From Staphylococcus succinus (GTDB lineage: Bacteria; Bacillota; Bacilli; Staphylococcales; Staphylococcaceae): 64,000 nucleotides of DNA. The translations under genes were made by a program, and so were the position numbers. Where the stretch lies: the NCBI RefSeq assembly GCF_029024945.1, contig NZ_CP118976.1, positions 868,001 through 932,000 of the forward strand. The letters run 5' to 3'. The notes under the pieces are model-generated. The model was not told the DNA's origin. It searched no databases and was given only the letters and a program-made list of their open reading frames with translations. This document shows positions 23,198 to 32,855 of this stretch, one piece after another (position 1 is the stretch's first letter; every line of letters begins with the position of its first letter).

Positions 23198-23352
23198 TTT
23201 GGATATTTTTTAAAGGACAATGGGATAATTTATTGAAACGTTTTTATACGAACTGTAAAAGGGTATAGCTATAAGTAGAATTAAAAAATGTAATTTGTAA
23301 TTATAGATAGTAAAACTGCGCAAATAAATGAAATTTAAAGGAGGAATTATAG

Positions 23353-23775
23353 ATGAAATCAATTCAATATTTTAACTTTCAAAATAGCTTGTCAGCTTTG
23401 AACTTTTATGAAAAACACTTAGGTGCAACGAATATTCAACGGCTCGGTGGAGATGATGAGATGTTTGACGATATGCCTAAGGAATACCAAGTAGATGATG
23501 ATTTTACGATGCATGCATCTTTTGAAATATTAGGTGAAACGTTTTATTGTAGTGATACAATGGACAATAAAAAGATAGATAATAGTGGTGCAATTGCAGT
23601 TTTTACATTTGATTATACGAATGAAGCGGATAAGGATAAAGCGGTGGCATTTTATAATAAAGCCATCGAAGGTGGATGTAAAGCGACAATGCCATTAGGT
23701 AAAACGGAATGGTCTAAACTATATGGTATGTTTAATGATCCATTTGGTGTAACTTGGATGATTAATGCTGAATAA
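23353..23775 (+). CDS. VOC family (PhnB/glyoxalase-like) protein
   Basis: 140 residues starting behind GGAGGAATTATAG. The fold signature of the PhnB-like branch is visible: N-terminal FNFQNSLSALNFYEKHLGA and C-terminal SKLYGMFNDPFGVTWMIN. Members bind small molecules or metals; no substrate can be assigned. Monocistronic, closed by its own terminator. Confidence 0.85.
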   Translation: MKSIQYFNFQNSLSALNFYEKHLGATNIQRLGGDDEMFDDMPKEYQVDDDFTMHASFEILGETFYCSDTMDNKKIDNSGAIAVFTFDYTNEADKDKAVAFYNKAIEGGCKATMPLGKTEWSKLYGMFNDPFGVTWMINAE

Positions 23776-23783
23776 ATCAATAT

Positions 23784-23822
23784 AAAGAAGGCCCTTTTAT
23801 CAAAATAAAAGGGCCTTCTTTA
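23784..23822. terminator. Bidirectional terminator between VOC and MutS-like genes
   Basis: Stem AAAGAAGGCCCTTTTAT/ATAAAAGGGCCTTCTTT with a short loop and A/T runs on both sides; it serves the two convergent genes. Confidence 0.9.
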
Positions 23823-23827
23823 TATAA

Positions 23828-25456
23828 TCAGTCTACTTTTGACTTGGCGCGATTATAGATTTGATGTGGGAAGTCCATGATTCTTAGCAGTTCAATCGCA
23901 TTACGTGTGTTTGCTTTACCCGCTTTGATTTTATAGTCAAAGACAATGTTATCATCAGCTATGGATTCATTAAAATGAAAATTCTCATAGGTTTTTTCTA
24001 ATAATGAGGATAGTTCAATATCATGTGTAGCTGCGATAACGTGATAGCCAGAAAGTTGGTCTAAATAACTCAATACCGATTCTGAAGCGGCAATACGTTC
24101 GGTTGTATTAGTACCTTTAAAAATTTCATCAATAAAACAATATACTTTACTTTGGGAATGAAGCTCAAATAAACGTCTTATCGATTTGATTTCTGTCATA
24201 AAATAGCTATCACCTGATAATATATCATCTTGATTGACCATTGAAGTATAGACTAAACCTGGCTTATAAGTGAAGCGAGATGCTGTAACAGTGTCTACAG
24301 TTTGTGCTAAGACAAGGTTTAACGCAACTGCTTTCATAAAAGTAGATTTACCCGATGCATTTGATCCTGTGAGTAAGATAGGGTACTTTATTTTTAAATC
24401 ATTTGAGATAGCCTCAGAAATGAGAGGGTGAGTTAGCTCATCAAAATCAAGAACATCAGCTTGTGTGCGCTCAGGAACAGTGTAATTATCTAATGTTTCT
24501 CTCCATAATGCGACGGAATAATGATTATCGATACTAGAGATGTACTCATAACAAGCCATAACTTCTTCATCATAAGTTTTGAAACTCTTTTGAATTAAAT
24601 GGAATATTTGATAATCCAACATAAACATTAATTTAAATAGCATAGCAATAACAAAAGCTTCATCATTAGAATTAATGCGACCTAACAATCCACTAAATTT
24701 GCGTGCCGTTTTAAAATGATTGAAGTTAACATTTAACTTAGGCGCTTGTTCTAAATTATGTATATCATAGGCCTTTTTAATAACGGTTGACGTATAAAAC
24801 ATGGAATTTAAATCTTGATCAAATGTTTTTTTTAACGAACCACTTAAAATCATGTTAAAAATTAACGAAAAAATGGTTAATATTATTCCGATACTAGGCG
24901 CAAAAAAGGTCGCGATTAAAAAAATCAAAGGTAAGTATGTACACAGCATGAAAAAGTTATTACGTTTTACATACAATAATTGGTTAGGAAACATAGGATA
25001 AATCGCTTTGCCTATTTGTGCTAAATGGAAAGAAATCTGCTGTCTAAAAGAGACATCTGTTTTAAAATGTCTAATAAGTTTACTATCTTTAACTTCGAAC
25101 ATACGTCTTAATGTAGCATATAATCTCATTTCACCAATTGCAGTGAAATTAAAATTCATCTTATCAAATACAGCATCCATATTTAAATCAGACCATGTTT
25201 TATCATCTAAAAGAATGTGCGCATCATATTGATGCTTGAAAGAATCATATTGATAACTATATCTGTGATAAGGGCGTATAAAATTTTCTAAAGGTTTTCG
25301 TCTATCCCATAAAGATTGAATATTGTGTTTTAGTTTTTTATTACCTATGATTTTTGATGATAATGTGATTAAAATAGCAGCTACAACAAAGGCGATAAAA
25401 AACCATAATAGTGTGGGCATAAATAAGGTCATTCCTTTCTTAATATTGCGAAACAA
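23828..25456 (-). CDS. MutS-related ATPase with N-terminal membrane segments
   Basis: About 530-542 residues. The C-terminal half is a MutS ATPase domain (Walker A LLTGSNASGKSTFM, signature DSYFMTEIKSIRRLF, Walker B CFIDEIFKGTN). The N-terminus has a hydrophobic segment (residues 10-30) and a hydrophobic pair near 175-215, so it is probably membrane-anchored. It lacks the MutS mismatch-recognition domain and is not the mismatch repair MutS. The start is uncertain: candidates at 25456, 25432 and 25420. Staphylococci keep an orthologue at this site; its role is unknown. Confidence 0.85.
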   Translation of the reverse strand: MFRNIKKGMTLFMPTLLWFFIAFVVAAILITLSSKIIGNKKLKHNIQSLWDRRKPLENFIRPYHRYSYQYDSFKHQYDAHILLDDKTWSDLNMDAVFDKMNFNFTAIGEMRLYATLRRMFEVKDSKLIRHFKTDVSFRQQISFHLAQIGKAIYPMFPNQLLYVKRNNFFMLCTYLPLIFLIATFFAPSIGIILTIFSLIFNMILSGSLKKTFDQDLNSMFYTSTVIKKAYDIHNLEQAPKLNVNFNHFKTARKFSGLLGRINSNDEAFVIAMLFKLMFMLDYQIFHLIQKSFKTYDEEVMACYEYISSIDNHYSVALWRETLDNYTVPERTQADVLDFDELTHPLISEAISNDLKIKYPILLTGSNASGKSTFMKAVALNLVLAQTVDTVTASRFTYKPGLVYTSMVNQDDILSGDSYFMTEIKSIRRLFELHSQSKVYCFIDEIFKGTNTTERIAASESVLSYLDQLSGYHVIAATHDIELSSLLEKTYENFHFNESIADDNIVFDYKIKAGKANTRNAIELLRIMDFPHQIYNRAKSKVD

Positions 25457-25554
25457 TACACTTTAATTATGACATGGTTGTTTGATTTGAACAAATGACA
25501 GTTTGTACAAAGACATGTTGCGTTTGTTTAAAAGTCAATAGGGAACATGCGTAC

Positions 25555-25685
25555 TTATCAACAAAAAGTGTATAACGTGTGGATAAGTGGTGGTTATCTA
25601 TGTGGATATGCTCCGATTTCTGAAAATTAAAAACAAGAAAAGCTTCGAATTCTCCTGTGGATAACTGGGATAACTCTGTGGATAG
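25555..25685. promoter_or_regulatory. Cluster of five DnaA boxes
   Basis: The 334-bp gap between the MutS-like and ABC-F genes has no credible gene. It holds two perfect 9-mers TGTGGATAA (complement of TTATCCACA) at 25578-25586 and 25656-25664, and single-mismatch boxes at 25555-25563 (TTATCAACA), 25601-25609 (TGTGGATAT) and 25677-25685 (TGTGGATAG). In Bacillus subtilis a DnaA-box cluster is known beside gcp (tsaD), next to ydiF; the ABC-F gene here is the ydiF counterpart. Confidence 0.75.
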
Positions 25686-25790
25686 CCATAACAAAGGGAA
25701 ATTCATTGTGAATAGAATGAAAGTAGGAATATATAATAAAAAAAGTGAAAGTAGAATAGTCTACTTTCACTTTGATACACTTAATGTGTG

Positions 25791-27719
25791 TTATAACAAC
25801 ATTTCTTGTAATTCTGCCCATTCAGCCATAACTTCTTCTAAATGCTGTTCGGCTGTTGCTTTTTTAATTGCTATGTCATTTGCTTTGTCTGGGTTTGAAT
25901 AAATATCAGGTAAGGTGAGTTGTTCGTTGAGGTCACTAATTTCTTGTTCATAACTTTCAATTTGTACTTCACATTGCTCTATTTTTCGCTCAATTTGTCT
26001 TTGCTCACGTTTTTGCTGTTTCTGATCAATATAAGTATTACTTTGTTGAGCTACAATATCCGACTGTGAAGGATTATCTAATTCTTTTTTCGCCTGAATA
26101 GCTGCTTTTTCTTCTAATTTTTCAATATAATATTGATAGTCACCTAAATAAATTGTGCCGCCATCATGATCTAAATCTAAAATTTTATTTGCTAATTGAT
26201 TTATAAAGTAACGATCATGCGAGACGAATAATATTGTACCTTCAAAATGGTCTAAAGCTTGCTCTAACATTTCTTTTGAATCAATGTCTAAGTGGTTGGT
26301 AGGTTCATCTAAGATGAGTACATTATTGCGTTCTAACATAAGTAATGCTAATTGTAATCTAGCTTTTTCGCCACCAGATAAGTCATTAATTATTTTTTTT
26401 ACATCTTCTTGAACGAATAAAAATCGTCCTAAAACAGCACGAATATCCTTTTCGTTCATTGTAGGATATTGATCCCAAAGGTAATCGAGAATTGTTTTAT
26501 TTGATTTAAATTCAGCTTGCTTTTGATCGTAATAGCCTATTTTTAAATTAGCACCTTTGGTAATTTCACCATTTAACTTCTCTTGTATACCGGCGATAGT
26601 TTTGATTAAGGTTGATTTACCTATACCATTGGGTCCAATAATAGCTACGTGATCGCCCTTAGTGATTTCCATATTAATGCCTTTAGTTATTGGAGTTTCA
26701 TAACCGATTTCTAAATTTTTTATATGGAAGACATCGTTACCTGTGTTTCGATTGAAATCGAATTGAATGTTCGCACTTTTAGCATCAATCATAGGTTTGC
26801 TCACACGTTCAATTTTTTCTAGCATTTTACGTCGACTTTTGGCCATACCAGTAGTCGAAGCACGAGCAATATTTTTTTCGACAAACGTTTCAAGACGTTT
26901 AATCTCAGCTTGCTGATTTTCATATTCTTGCATACGTTTCTCATAGTATTTATCTCTTTGCTCTATAAATTGACCATAATTACCTACATAATGTTGTACA
27001 TCTCCAAGCGCTACATCATATACTTGATTGACAATTTTATCTAAGAAGTATCTGTCATGACTGATAATGACGATAGCACCTTTAAAGTAATTAAGGTAAC
27101 CTTCAAGCCATTGCGTTGTTTCCATATCTAAATGGTTAGTAGGCTCATCCAATAGTAATAAATCAGGTTCACTTAGTAGCATTTGTGCTAGTGATAAACG
27201 TGTTTTTTGTCCTCCGCTAAAATCATTAATAGGACGATTAAAATCCGCTTCTGTAAAGTTTAAACCATGTAGTACAGTTTTAATTTTACTTTCATATTGG
27301 TAACCTTCTTGTTGCTCAAATTGATTAGATAATGATTCATAACGATCGATATGATATTTGTAATCTTCGGTATCATATTCATTTGCATGCTGTGCTAACC
27401 AATCTGTTTCTTTCTTCATTTCCATTTCCATTTGCTTCATATGTTCAAATGGCTTTGACATTTCTTCAAAAACAGTTTGTTTCGTATCTAAAGTCATTTG
27501 TTGGGTCAAATAACCTAATTTAAGATTTTTAATTTTAGAAATTTGTCCAGTATCATAATCTTCGACGCCAGCAATAATTTTCATTAAAGTAGATTTTCCG
27601 GCACCATTTCGACCTACAATGCCTATACGTTCGCCAGTTTTAACTTCGAAATCTACATTATTAAAAATGTCTTCTCCATCGAATGATTTTGATATGTCGT
27701 TAAGTTGTAATAGTATCAT
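25791..27719 (-). CDS. ABC-F family ATPase (YdiF-like)
   Basis: 642 residues with two ABC domains in one chain and no membrane domain. Walker A motifs are GRNGAGKSTLMK (about residue 35) and GPNGIGKSTLIK (about 365); signatures are FSGGQKTRLSLA and LSGGEKARLQLA; Walker B blocks end LLLLDEPTNHLD and VLILDEPTNHLD. The linker between domains is charged and a C-terminal coiled coil spans about 560-635. ABC-F proteins act on the ribosome. The divergent neighbour is rex. Confidence 0.93.
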   Translation of the reverse strand: MILLQLNDISKSFDGEDIFNNVDFEVKTGERIGIVGRNGAGKSTLMKIIAGVEDYDTGQISKIKNLKLGYLTQQMTLDTKQTVFEEMSKPFEHMKQMEMEMKKETDWLAQHANEYDTEDYKYHIDRYESLSNQFEQQEGYQYESKIKTVLHGLNFTEADFNRPINDFSGGQKTRLSLAQMLLSEPDLLLLDEPTNHLDMETTQWLEGYLNYFKGAIVIISHDRYFLDKIVNQVYDVALGDVQHYVGNYGQFIEQRDKYYEKRMQEYENQQAEIKRLETFVEKNIARASTTGMAKSRRKMLEKIERVSKPMIDAKSANIQFDFNRNTGNDVFHIKNLEIGYETPITKGINMEITKGDHVAIIGPNGIGKSTLIKTIAGIQEKLNGEITKGANLKIGYYDQKQAEFKSNKTILDYLWDQYPTMNEKDIRAVLGRFLFVQEDVKKIINDLSGGEKARLQLALLMLERNNVLILDEPTNHLDIDSKEMLEQALDHFEGTILFVSHDRYFINQLANKILDLDHDGGTIYLGDYQYYIEKLEEKAAIQAKKELDNPSQSDIVAQQSNTYIDQKQQKREQRQIERKIEQCEVQIESYEQEISDLNEQLTLPDIYSNPDKANDIAIKKATAEQHLEEVMAEWAELQEMLL

Positions 27720-27869
27720 CTGATTTGCACCTCTCTATTCATTATCATTCTACAGTATTCAAGGCTTGGATAAAACTATCAGTGTTTATTTTTATTAGTC
27801 ATTAATGTATAATGTTGTAGTGATTATAAGATTATTCAGTATTAGATAATGAAATAGGGGGACAACATC

Positions 27870-28511
27870 TTGGCTAATCAAAGCGAAAAGATTCCTCGTG
27901 CCACATTGAAACGTTTACCGTTGTATTATAGATTCGTCAATACATTGAAATCTAAAGGCATTGATAGAGTTAATTCAAAAGCTATTAGTGAAGGATTAAA
28001 TATTGATTCTGCAACTATCCGTCGTGATTTTTCATACTTTGGTGAGCTTGGCAAAAAAGGCTATGGCTATAACATAGATAGTTTATTACATTTTTTTAAA
28101 AATGAAATAAGTGAAAATGACGAAATTAAGATTGCAATCGTAGGTGTAGGGAATTTAGGGAAAGCATTATTAACATATAATTTCTCTATACATGATGAGA
28201 TGACGATAACGGAAGCTTTTGATATACGAGATGAAGTAATAGGGACAGAAATAGGTAATGTCAGTGTAAGTGCATATAATGAAATTACTGACATACTTAC
28301 ACGAGAAGATATAGATATTGTCATATTGACCACACCTGAAGATGTAGCACAACAAGTGGCAGACACTTTAGTAGCAGCAGGTGTGAAAGGTATATTAAAC
28401 TTTACTCCGAGTCGTGTAATAACGCCATCTGATGTTCAAGTACATCATATTGATTTAGGGATTGAATTACAGTCGTTATTATTCTTTATGAAAAATTATA
28501 GCAATAAATAA
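27870..28511 (+). CDS. rex: Redox-sensing transcriptional repressor Rex
   Basis: 213 residues. An N-terminal winged helix (IPRATLKRLPLYYRF through SATIRRDFSYFGELGKKGYGY) and a C-terminal Rossmann domain (VGVGNLGKALL) that senses NADH/NAD+. The start is a TTG at 27870 behind AGGGGGA; no ATG is available upstream of the conserved region. It represses fermentative and anaerobic genes in staphylococci. Confidence 0.97.
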   Translation: MANQSEKIPRATLKRLPLYYRFVNTLKSKGIDRVNSKAISEGLNIDSATIRRDFSYFGELGKKGYGYNIDSLLHFFKNEISENDEIKIAIVGVGNLGKALLTYNFSIHDEMTITEAFDIRDEVIGTEIGNVSVSAYNEITDILTREDIDIVILTTPEDVAQQVADTLVAAGVKGILNFTPSRVITPSDVQVHHIDLGIELQSLLFFMKNYSNK

Positions 28512-28523
28512 TATAGGTAAAGT

Positions 28524-28590
28524 AAAGCTAGCTTATAATCAATACTAGACGTGATACGATGCGTTGTGTATTGAGTAAGCTAGCTTTTTT
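28524..28590 (+). terminator. Terminator after rex
   Basis: Stem AAAGCTAGCTTA/TAAGCTAGCTTT closes a 43-nt internal region that pairs further (AATAC with GTATT). A run of T follows. The roughly 230 bp from here to the transporter gene hold nothing I can identify. Confidence 0.85.
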
Positions 28591-28818
28591 ATAAGTGTTT
28601 TGCATTGGATTACAAGATGAGGGTTAAGTTAAATTGACAATTGAATGCATTATCTCGTATTACAAAGCTTCATTAATTGTAATTAATTTTCGCGCTTGAT
28701 TTGTAATAATATTTAGAAACAACTTTTTCTGATGAAGTATATGAGTATAGAGGTTGAAATTTTATACAATTTCTAATATCATTAATCTTATTGATTTTAT
28801 CGGGAAAGAGGTTATGGA

Positions 28819-29913
28819 ATGACTTGGTTAATAATTAGTGGTCTTGTTGTGGGAGCACTTTTGGGCTTTGTTATGCAAAGGACAAGGTTTTGTTTAGCAG
28901 GTGGATTTAGAGATATGTATGTGCAAAAAAACAATAAAATGTTTTATGCCTTATTGATTGCAATAACTGTTCAAAGTATTGGGTTACTGATACTGACATC
29001 TACTGGAATGGTTCAAATTCCAGAATCAACGTATCCAATTATTGGTACGGTTATCGGTTCATTTATTTTTGGTATAGGTATTATTTTATCAGGTGGCTGT
29101 GCAACAGGTACTTGGTATAGAGCAGGAGAGGGATTAATCGGAAGTTGGTTAGCACTGATAGCTTACGCATTTACTTCAGCTGCAACTAAATTTGGTATTC
29201 TGTTACCATTAATGAATGGTTTGAATAAACCGACAACAGTAAATACAAGTATGTCACAAACGACAGGTATTCCTACTTGGGTATGGGTAGCGTTATTAAC
29301 AATCATTACAGTGATTTTTGTAACTAAAACGTTACGTAAACCAAAACCTAAATTTGCAGTACCAAAATTAAAACAAAAATTTACAGGTGTACGCCATTAT
29401 TTATTTGAAAAAAAATACCACCCATTTGTTGCAGCCATTGCGGTAGGATTAATTGCGTTACTTGCATGGCCTGTAAGTGAAACGACAGGTAGAATGTATG
29501 GATTAGGTATAACGACGCCATCAGCGAATATAATTCAATTTTTAGTGACAGGTGATACAAAACTAATAGACTGGGGCGTATTCCTTGTGCTTGGGATATT
29601 CTTAGGATCTTATATTGCAGCTAGAGGCTCAAGAGAATTTAAATGGAGATTGCCAGATAAGAAAACGATACGTAATAGTGTCATTGGTGGTATTTGCATG
29701 GGATTTGGTGCTTCAGTAGCAGGTGGATGTTCAATTGGCAACGGCCTAGTTGAAACAGCAACGATGTCTTGGAAAGGTTGGATTGCACTCGTATCTATGA
29801 TATTAGGCGCATGGTTCATGAGTTATTTTATTTTTATTAGACCAATGAAGAAAGCGCAAAGTGCATCACAAACAGAAAAAAATACAGTATCTTCTCATAC
29901 GCAAACAACTTAA
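28819..29913 (+). CDS. YeeE/YedE (TsuA-type) sulfur-compound transporter
   Basis: 364-residue multi-pass membrane protein. The two symmetric family motifs with conserved cysteines are visible: SGGCATGTWYRAGEGLIGSW (about residues 93-112) and AGGCSIGNGLVETATMSWKG. TsuA members import thiosulfate. It is followed 21 bases later by a TusA-like protein, the usual pairing for this family. The C-terminal tail is hydrophilic. The exact substrate is not shown. Confidence 0.88.
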   Translation: MTWLIISGLVVGALLGFVMQRTRFCLAGGFRDMYVQKNNKMFYALLIAITVQSIGLLILTSTGMVQIPESTYPIIGTVIGSFIFGIGIILSGGCATGTWYRAGEGLIGSWLALIAYAFTSAATKFGILLPLMNGLNKPTTVNTSMSQTTGIPTWVWVALLTIITVIFVTKTLRKPKPKFAVPKLKQKFTGVRHYLFEKKYHPFVAAIAVGLIALLAWPVSETTGRMYGLGITTPSANIIQFLVTGDTKLIDWGVFLVLGIFLGSYIAARGSREFKWRLPDKKTIRNSVIGGICMGFGASVAGGCSIGNGLVETATMSWKGWIALVSMILGAWFMSYFIFIRPMKKAQSASQTEKNTVSSHTQTT

Positions 29914-29934
29914 TTTTGAAGGAGGAAATGCATA

Positions 29935-30162
29935 ATGGTATATGAATTAGGAACAGTCGGAATGGTTTGTCCATTCCCTTTAATTGAAGCTCAGAAGAAA
30001 ATGAACACGTTAGATAACGGTGATGAATTAAAAATAGATTTTGACTGCACGCAAGCTACAGAGGCATTACCAAACTGGGCAGCAGAACAAGGTTATCCTA
30101 TAACGAACTACGAACAACTAGACGATGCTTCATGGACGATTACGATTCAAAAATCTGAATAA
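29935..30162 (+). CDS. TusA-like sulfurtransferase (YeeD/TsuB-type)
   Basis: 75-residue protein with the SirA/TusA CPxP motif (VGMVCPFPLIEAQKK, cysteine at about residue 12). It begins behind GGAGGAAATGCATA. It probably receives sulfur from the compound imported by the preceding transporter. Same operon, terminator immediately after. Confidence 0.9.
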   Translation: MVYELGTVGMVCPFPLIEAQKKMNTLDNGDELKIDFDCTQATEALPNWAAEQGYPITNYEQLDDASWTITIQKSE

Positions 30163-30173
30163 AACAAAGCATA

Positions 30174-30226
30174 AACCAACTTGCAATAATTAGGAGTTAT
30201 ATACTTAATTATCTAAGTTGGTTTTT
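30174..30226 (+). terminator. Terminator of the sulfur-uptake operon
   Basis: Stem AACCAACTT/AAGTTGGTT, extended by AATTAG/TAATTA pairings inside, followed by TTTTTGTTTT. Confidence 0.82.
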
Positions 30227-30240
30227 GTTTTAAATAGTAT

Positions 30241-30254
30241 TTAAAGCGGTTGCA
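30241..30254 (+). promoter_or_regulatory. cre-like site upstream of scrR
   Basis: TTAAAGCGGTTGCA differs at two positions from the CcpA consensus TGWAARCGYTWNCW. It lies 55 bases before scrR. It could mediate CcpA control or bind ScrR itself; both are LacI-family proteins with similar operators. Confidence 0.4.
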
Positions 30255-30308
30255 ATATGATAGAATGAATACTGTTTACAATAGCTAATTAATGAGAGTG
30301 AGAAGACT

Positions 30309-31271
30309 ATGAAAAATATTGCTGATATTGCAAAAATTGCTGGCGTATCAAAGAGTACTGTTTCTAGATATCTAAATAACGGGTCGGTAAGTGTAAAAAC
30401 AAAGCAAAAATTGGATAAAATCATTCAAGAAAATGACTATCAACCTAATCAATTTGCGCAAAGTTTAAGAGCGCATAGAACAAATATGATTGGTGCAATT
30501 ATACCTAGGATGAATTCTTATGCAGTAGATGAAACGATAAAAGGCGTAAAATCAGTGTGTAATGATTTAAACTATAGGTTATTGCTAAATTATACCAATT
30601 TAGATGTTGAATTGGAGATAGATGCCTTAGAAACTTTTTACAGAAGTAAAGTCGACGGTATTATATTGATGGCTACAGAAATTACACAAAGACATTTAGA
30701 AGTCATTAATAAAATTAATGTACCGGTTATTATCGTGGGTCAAGAACATAAAGACTTACATTGTATTATTCATGATGATTTTCATGCTGGATACCTTGTG
30801 GGTGACACTATAGGAACAAAAGGATATAAAGATGTCCAATTCTTTGGTGTAACAGAAAGTGATATTGCAGTTGGTATACATAGAAAAGAAGGCTTGATTG
30901 CGGGTTTGAGAACACACGGTATTACACCTCATATTTCGCATACTTCCTTTAATTATAAAGAAGCGATGATAGATGTTGCCAGTGAATTGGAAACCCATAC
31001 GCATTATGACGCAGTTGTAGGTGCTACAGATTCGATTGCATTAGCAGTTCATAAATTCACCTCGGAGCATAAAAATCAATTAAAAAATCAACTTATTGTT
31101 GGATTTGGCGGAGATCCCGTTACCGAAATTGTATCTCCATCTATTAGTACAGTAATTTATCATTTTGAACAAGCAGGAGAAGTATCGATGAATAAATTAA
31201 ATCAAATGATTCAACAACAACATATTGAAACGCGAATAACGATAGATGTGACGCTATCATTTAAAAGGTAG
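30309..31271 (+). CDS. scrR: Sucrose operon repressor, LacI family
   Basis: 320 residues. N-terminal LacI helix-turn-helix (NIADIAKIAGVSKSTVSRYL) and hinge YQPNQFAQSLR, then a periplasmic-binding-type sensor domain (about 60-320). The downstream gene is the sucrose-6-phosphate hydrolase, with an operator-like palindrome between. The S. xylosus scrR-scrB pair is the known precedent. Confidence 0.92.
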   Translation: MKNIADIAKIAGVSKSTVSRYLNNGSVSVKTKQKLDKIIQENDYQPNQFAQSLRAHRTNMIGAIIPRMNSYAVDETIKGVKSVCNDLNYRLLLNYTNLDVELEIDALETFYRSKVDGIILMATEITQRHLEVINKINVPVIIVGQEHKDLHCIIHDDFHAGYLVGDTIGTKGYKDVQFFGVTESDIAVGIHRKEGLIAGLRTHGITPHISHTSFNYKEAMIDVASELETHTHYDAVVGATDSIALAVHKFTSEHKNQLKNQLIVGFGGDPVTEIVSPSISTVIYHFEQAGEVSMNKLNQMIQQQHIETRITIDVTLSFKR

Positions 31272-31315
31272 ACGAAACATAATATATATAATAGAATTAT
31301 ATGGAACCGGTACCA
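31269..31315 (+). promoter_or_regulatory. scrB promoter and LacI-type operator
   Basis: A -35-like TAGACG (31269-31274), 17-bp spacer and TAGAAT (31292-31297) are followed by TGGAACCGGTACCA (31302-31315), an almost perfect palindrome centred on CCGG. Its place at the transcription start fits repression by ScrR. Confidence 0.7.
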
Positions 31316-31370
31316 AAAACAGAAAATAAACATACTAAAGTTAAAATGTTGATAGTAGGAGGAAATTGTA

Positions 31371-32855
31371 ATGACTGAATGGACGAGAGAAAAACGCTAT
31401 CAAAGATATGAGGAGGTCGATCAACAAACGATTGATATATTAACTGATCAAGTTGAAAAATCTAAATATAGACAAACATTTCATATTCAACCTAAGACTG
31501 GATTACTGAATGATCCCAATGGATTGATATATTTTAATGGGGTTTATTATGTATCGCATCAATGGTTTCCTTTAGGTCCAGTGCATGGTTTAAAATATTG
31601 GTATACATATACAAGTAAAGATTTGATACATTTTAATGCGGAAGGGCCATCGTTGAAGCCAGATACGAGAGATGATAGTCATGGGGTATATAGCGGTAGC
31701 GCCTTTGAATATAATGGCAATTTATATTACATGTATACAGCAAATCACCGTGATGATGACTGGAATAGAATTTCCACACAACACATAGCAAAAGTAAATC
31801 ATGATGGGAGTGTAGAAAAGTTTCCCAAAGCAGTCATTAGTGCACCACCAGAAGGATATACCCAACACTTCAGAGATCCTAAAGTATTTACTAAAGATGG
31901 TGTTTTCTATGCAATAATAGCTGCTCAAAATGATTTAGAGCAAGGTAGAATTCTACAATATTATTCTACAGATATTGTGAATTGGGAATTACAAGGTGAG
32001 ATTCAAACCAATTTAGAAGCGTTTGGTTATATGTGGGAATGTCCAGATTATTTTGATTTAGATGGTCATGATTTAATGCTATTCTGTCCGCAAGGTATTG
32101 AACCCTCTGGTGAGCAATTTCGAAATATTTATCAATCTGGTTATATTATGGGACAATATGATCTCAATCAGTTGAAAATGAATCACGCGGATTTTCATGA
32201 ATTAGATTACGGGTTTGATTTTTATGCGCCTCAAACATTTTTAGACGAAAATGGTCAACGTATCTTAATAGGTTGGATGGGGTTGCCAGAAATAAATTAT
32301 CCTTCTGATAAAGATGGATGGGCGCATTGTTTAACCATACCTCGTGTGCTCTCGGTTGAAGAAGGTAACTTAAAGCAACGACCTATTAAAGCCCTCGAAC
32401 AATTAAGAACAAATAAAGAAACGGCTTTAGGTTATGCCAATAAATTCACCAGACAATTACATCCTTATGATGGTAAACAGTATGAACTAATTATTGATAT
32501 ATTGGAAAATGAAGCTACAGAAATATATTTCGAAGTACGAACGTCTAAATCTCAAACAACTTTGATTACTTATAATACTAGAGCAAAGAAAGTAACATTA
32601 GACCGAAGTGAAAGTGGCAAACTACCAGAACACGTTGATGGTACTACACGTAGTACCTATTTAGATACGCCATTATCAAATTTACAAATATTTATTGATA
32701 CTTCAAGTATTGAAATCTTTTGTAATAACGGTGAACGTGTAATGACCTCAAGAATATTTACAGATGATGGTGCTACTGGTATAAAAGCTTCCACAGAATC
32801 AGGACAAGTATACCTTAGATTTACAAAATATGATTTGAAGGATGATGAAGGATGA
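31371..32855 (+). CDS. scrB: Sucrose-6-phosphate hydrolase, glycoside hydrolase family 32
   Basis: 494 residues. The nucleophile aspartate is in LLNDPNGL (about residues 45-52), the RDP motif in HFRDPKVF and the acid/base glutamate in MWECPDYF. The five-bladed propeller is followed by a beta-sandwich domain (about 350-490). It cleaves PTS-imported sucrose 6-phosphate to glucose 6-phosphate and fructose. No signal peptide. No sucrose PTS gene is in the window. It overlaps the fructokinase start (ATGA). Confidence 0.95.
   Translation: MTEWTREKRYQRYEEVDQQTIDILTDQVEKSKYRQTFHIQPKTGLLNDPNGLIYFNGVYYVSHQWFPLGPVHGLKYWYTYTSKDLIHFNAEGPSLKPDTRDDSHGVYSGSAFEYNGNLYYMYTANHRDDDWNRISTQHIAKVNHDGSVEKFPKAVISAPPEGYTQHFRDPKVFTKDGVFYAIIAAQNDLEQGRILQYYSTDIVNWELQGEIQTNLEAFGYMWECPDYFDLDGHDLMLFCPQGIEPSGEQFRNIYQSGYIMGQYDLNQLKMNHADFHELDYGFDFYAPQTFLDENGQRILIGWMGLPEINYPSDKDGWAHCLTIPRVLSVEEGNLKQRPIKALEQLRTNKETALGYANKFTRQLHPYDGKQYELIIDILENEATEIYFEVRTSKSQTTLITYNTRAKKVTLDRSESGKLPEHVDGTTRSTYLDTPLSNLQIFIDTSSIEIFCNNGERVMTSRIFTDDGATGIKASTESGQVYLRFTKYDLKDDEG

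Noticed and set aside
25467..25902. Three open frames in the MutS-like/ABC-F gap
   Set aside because: They overlap each other and the DnaA boxes, have no ribosome sites and no family features.
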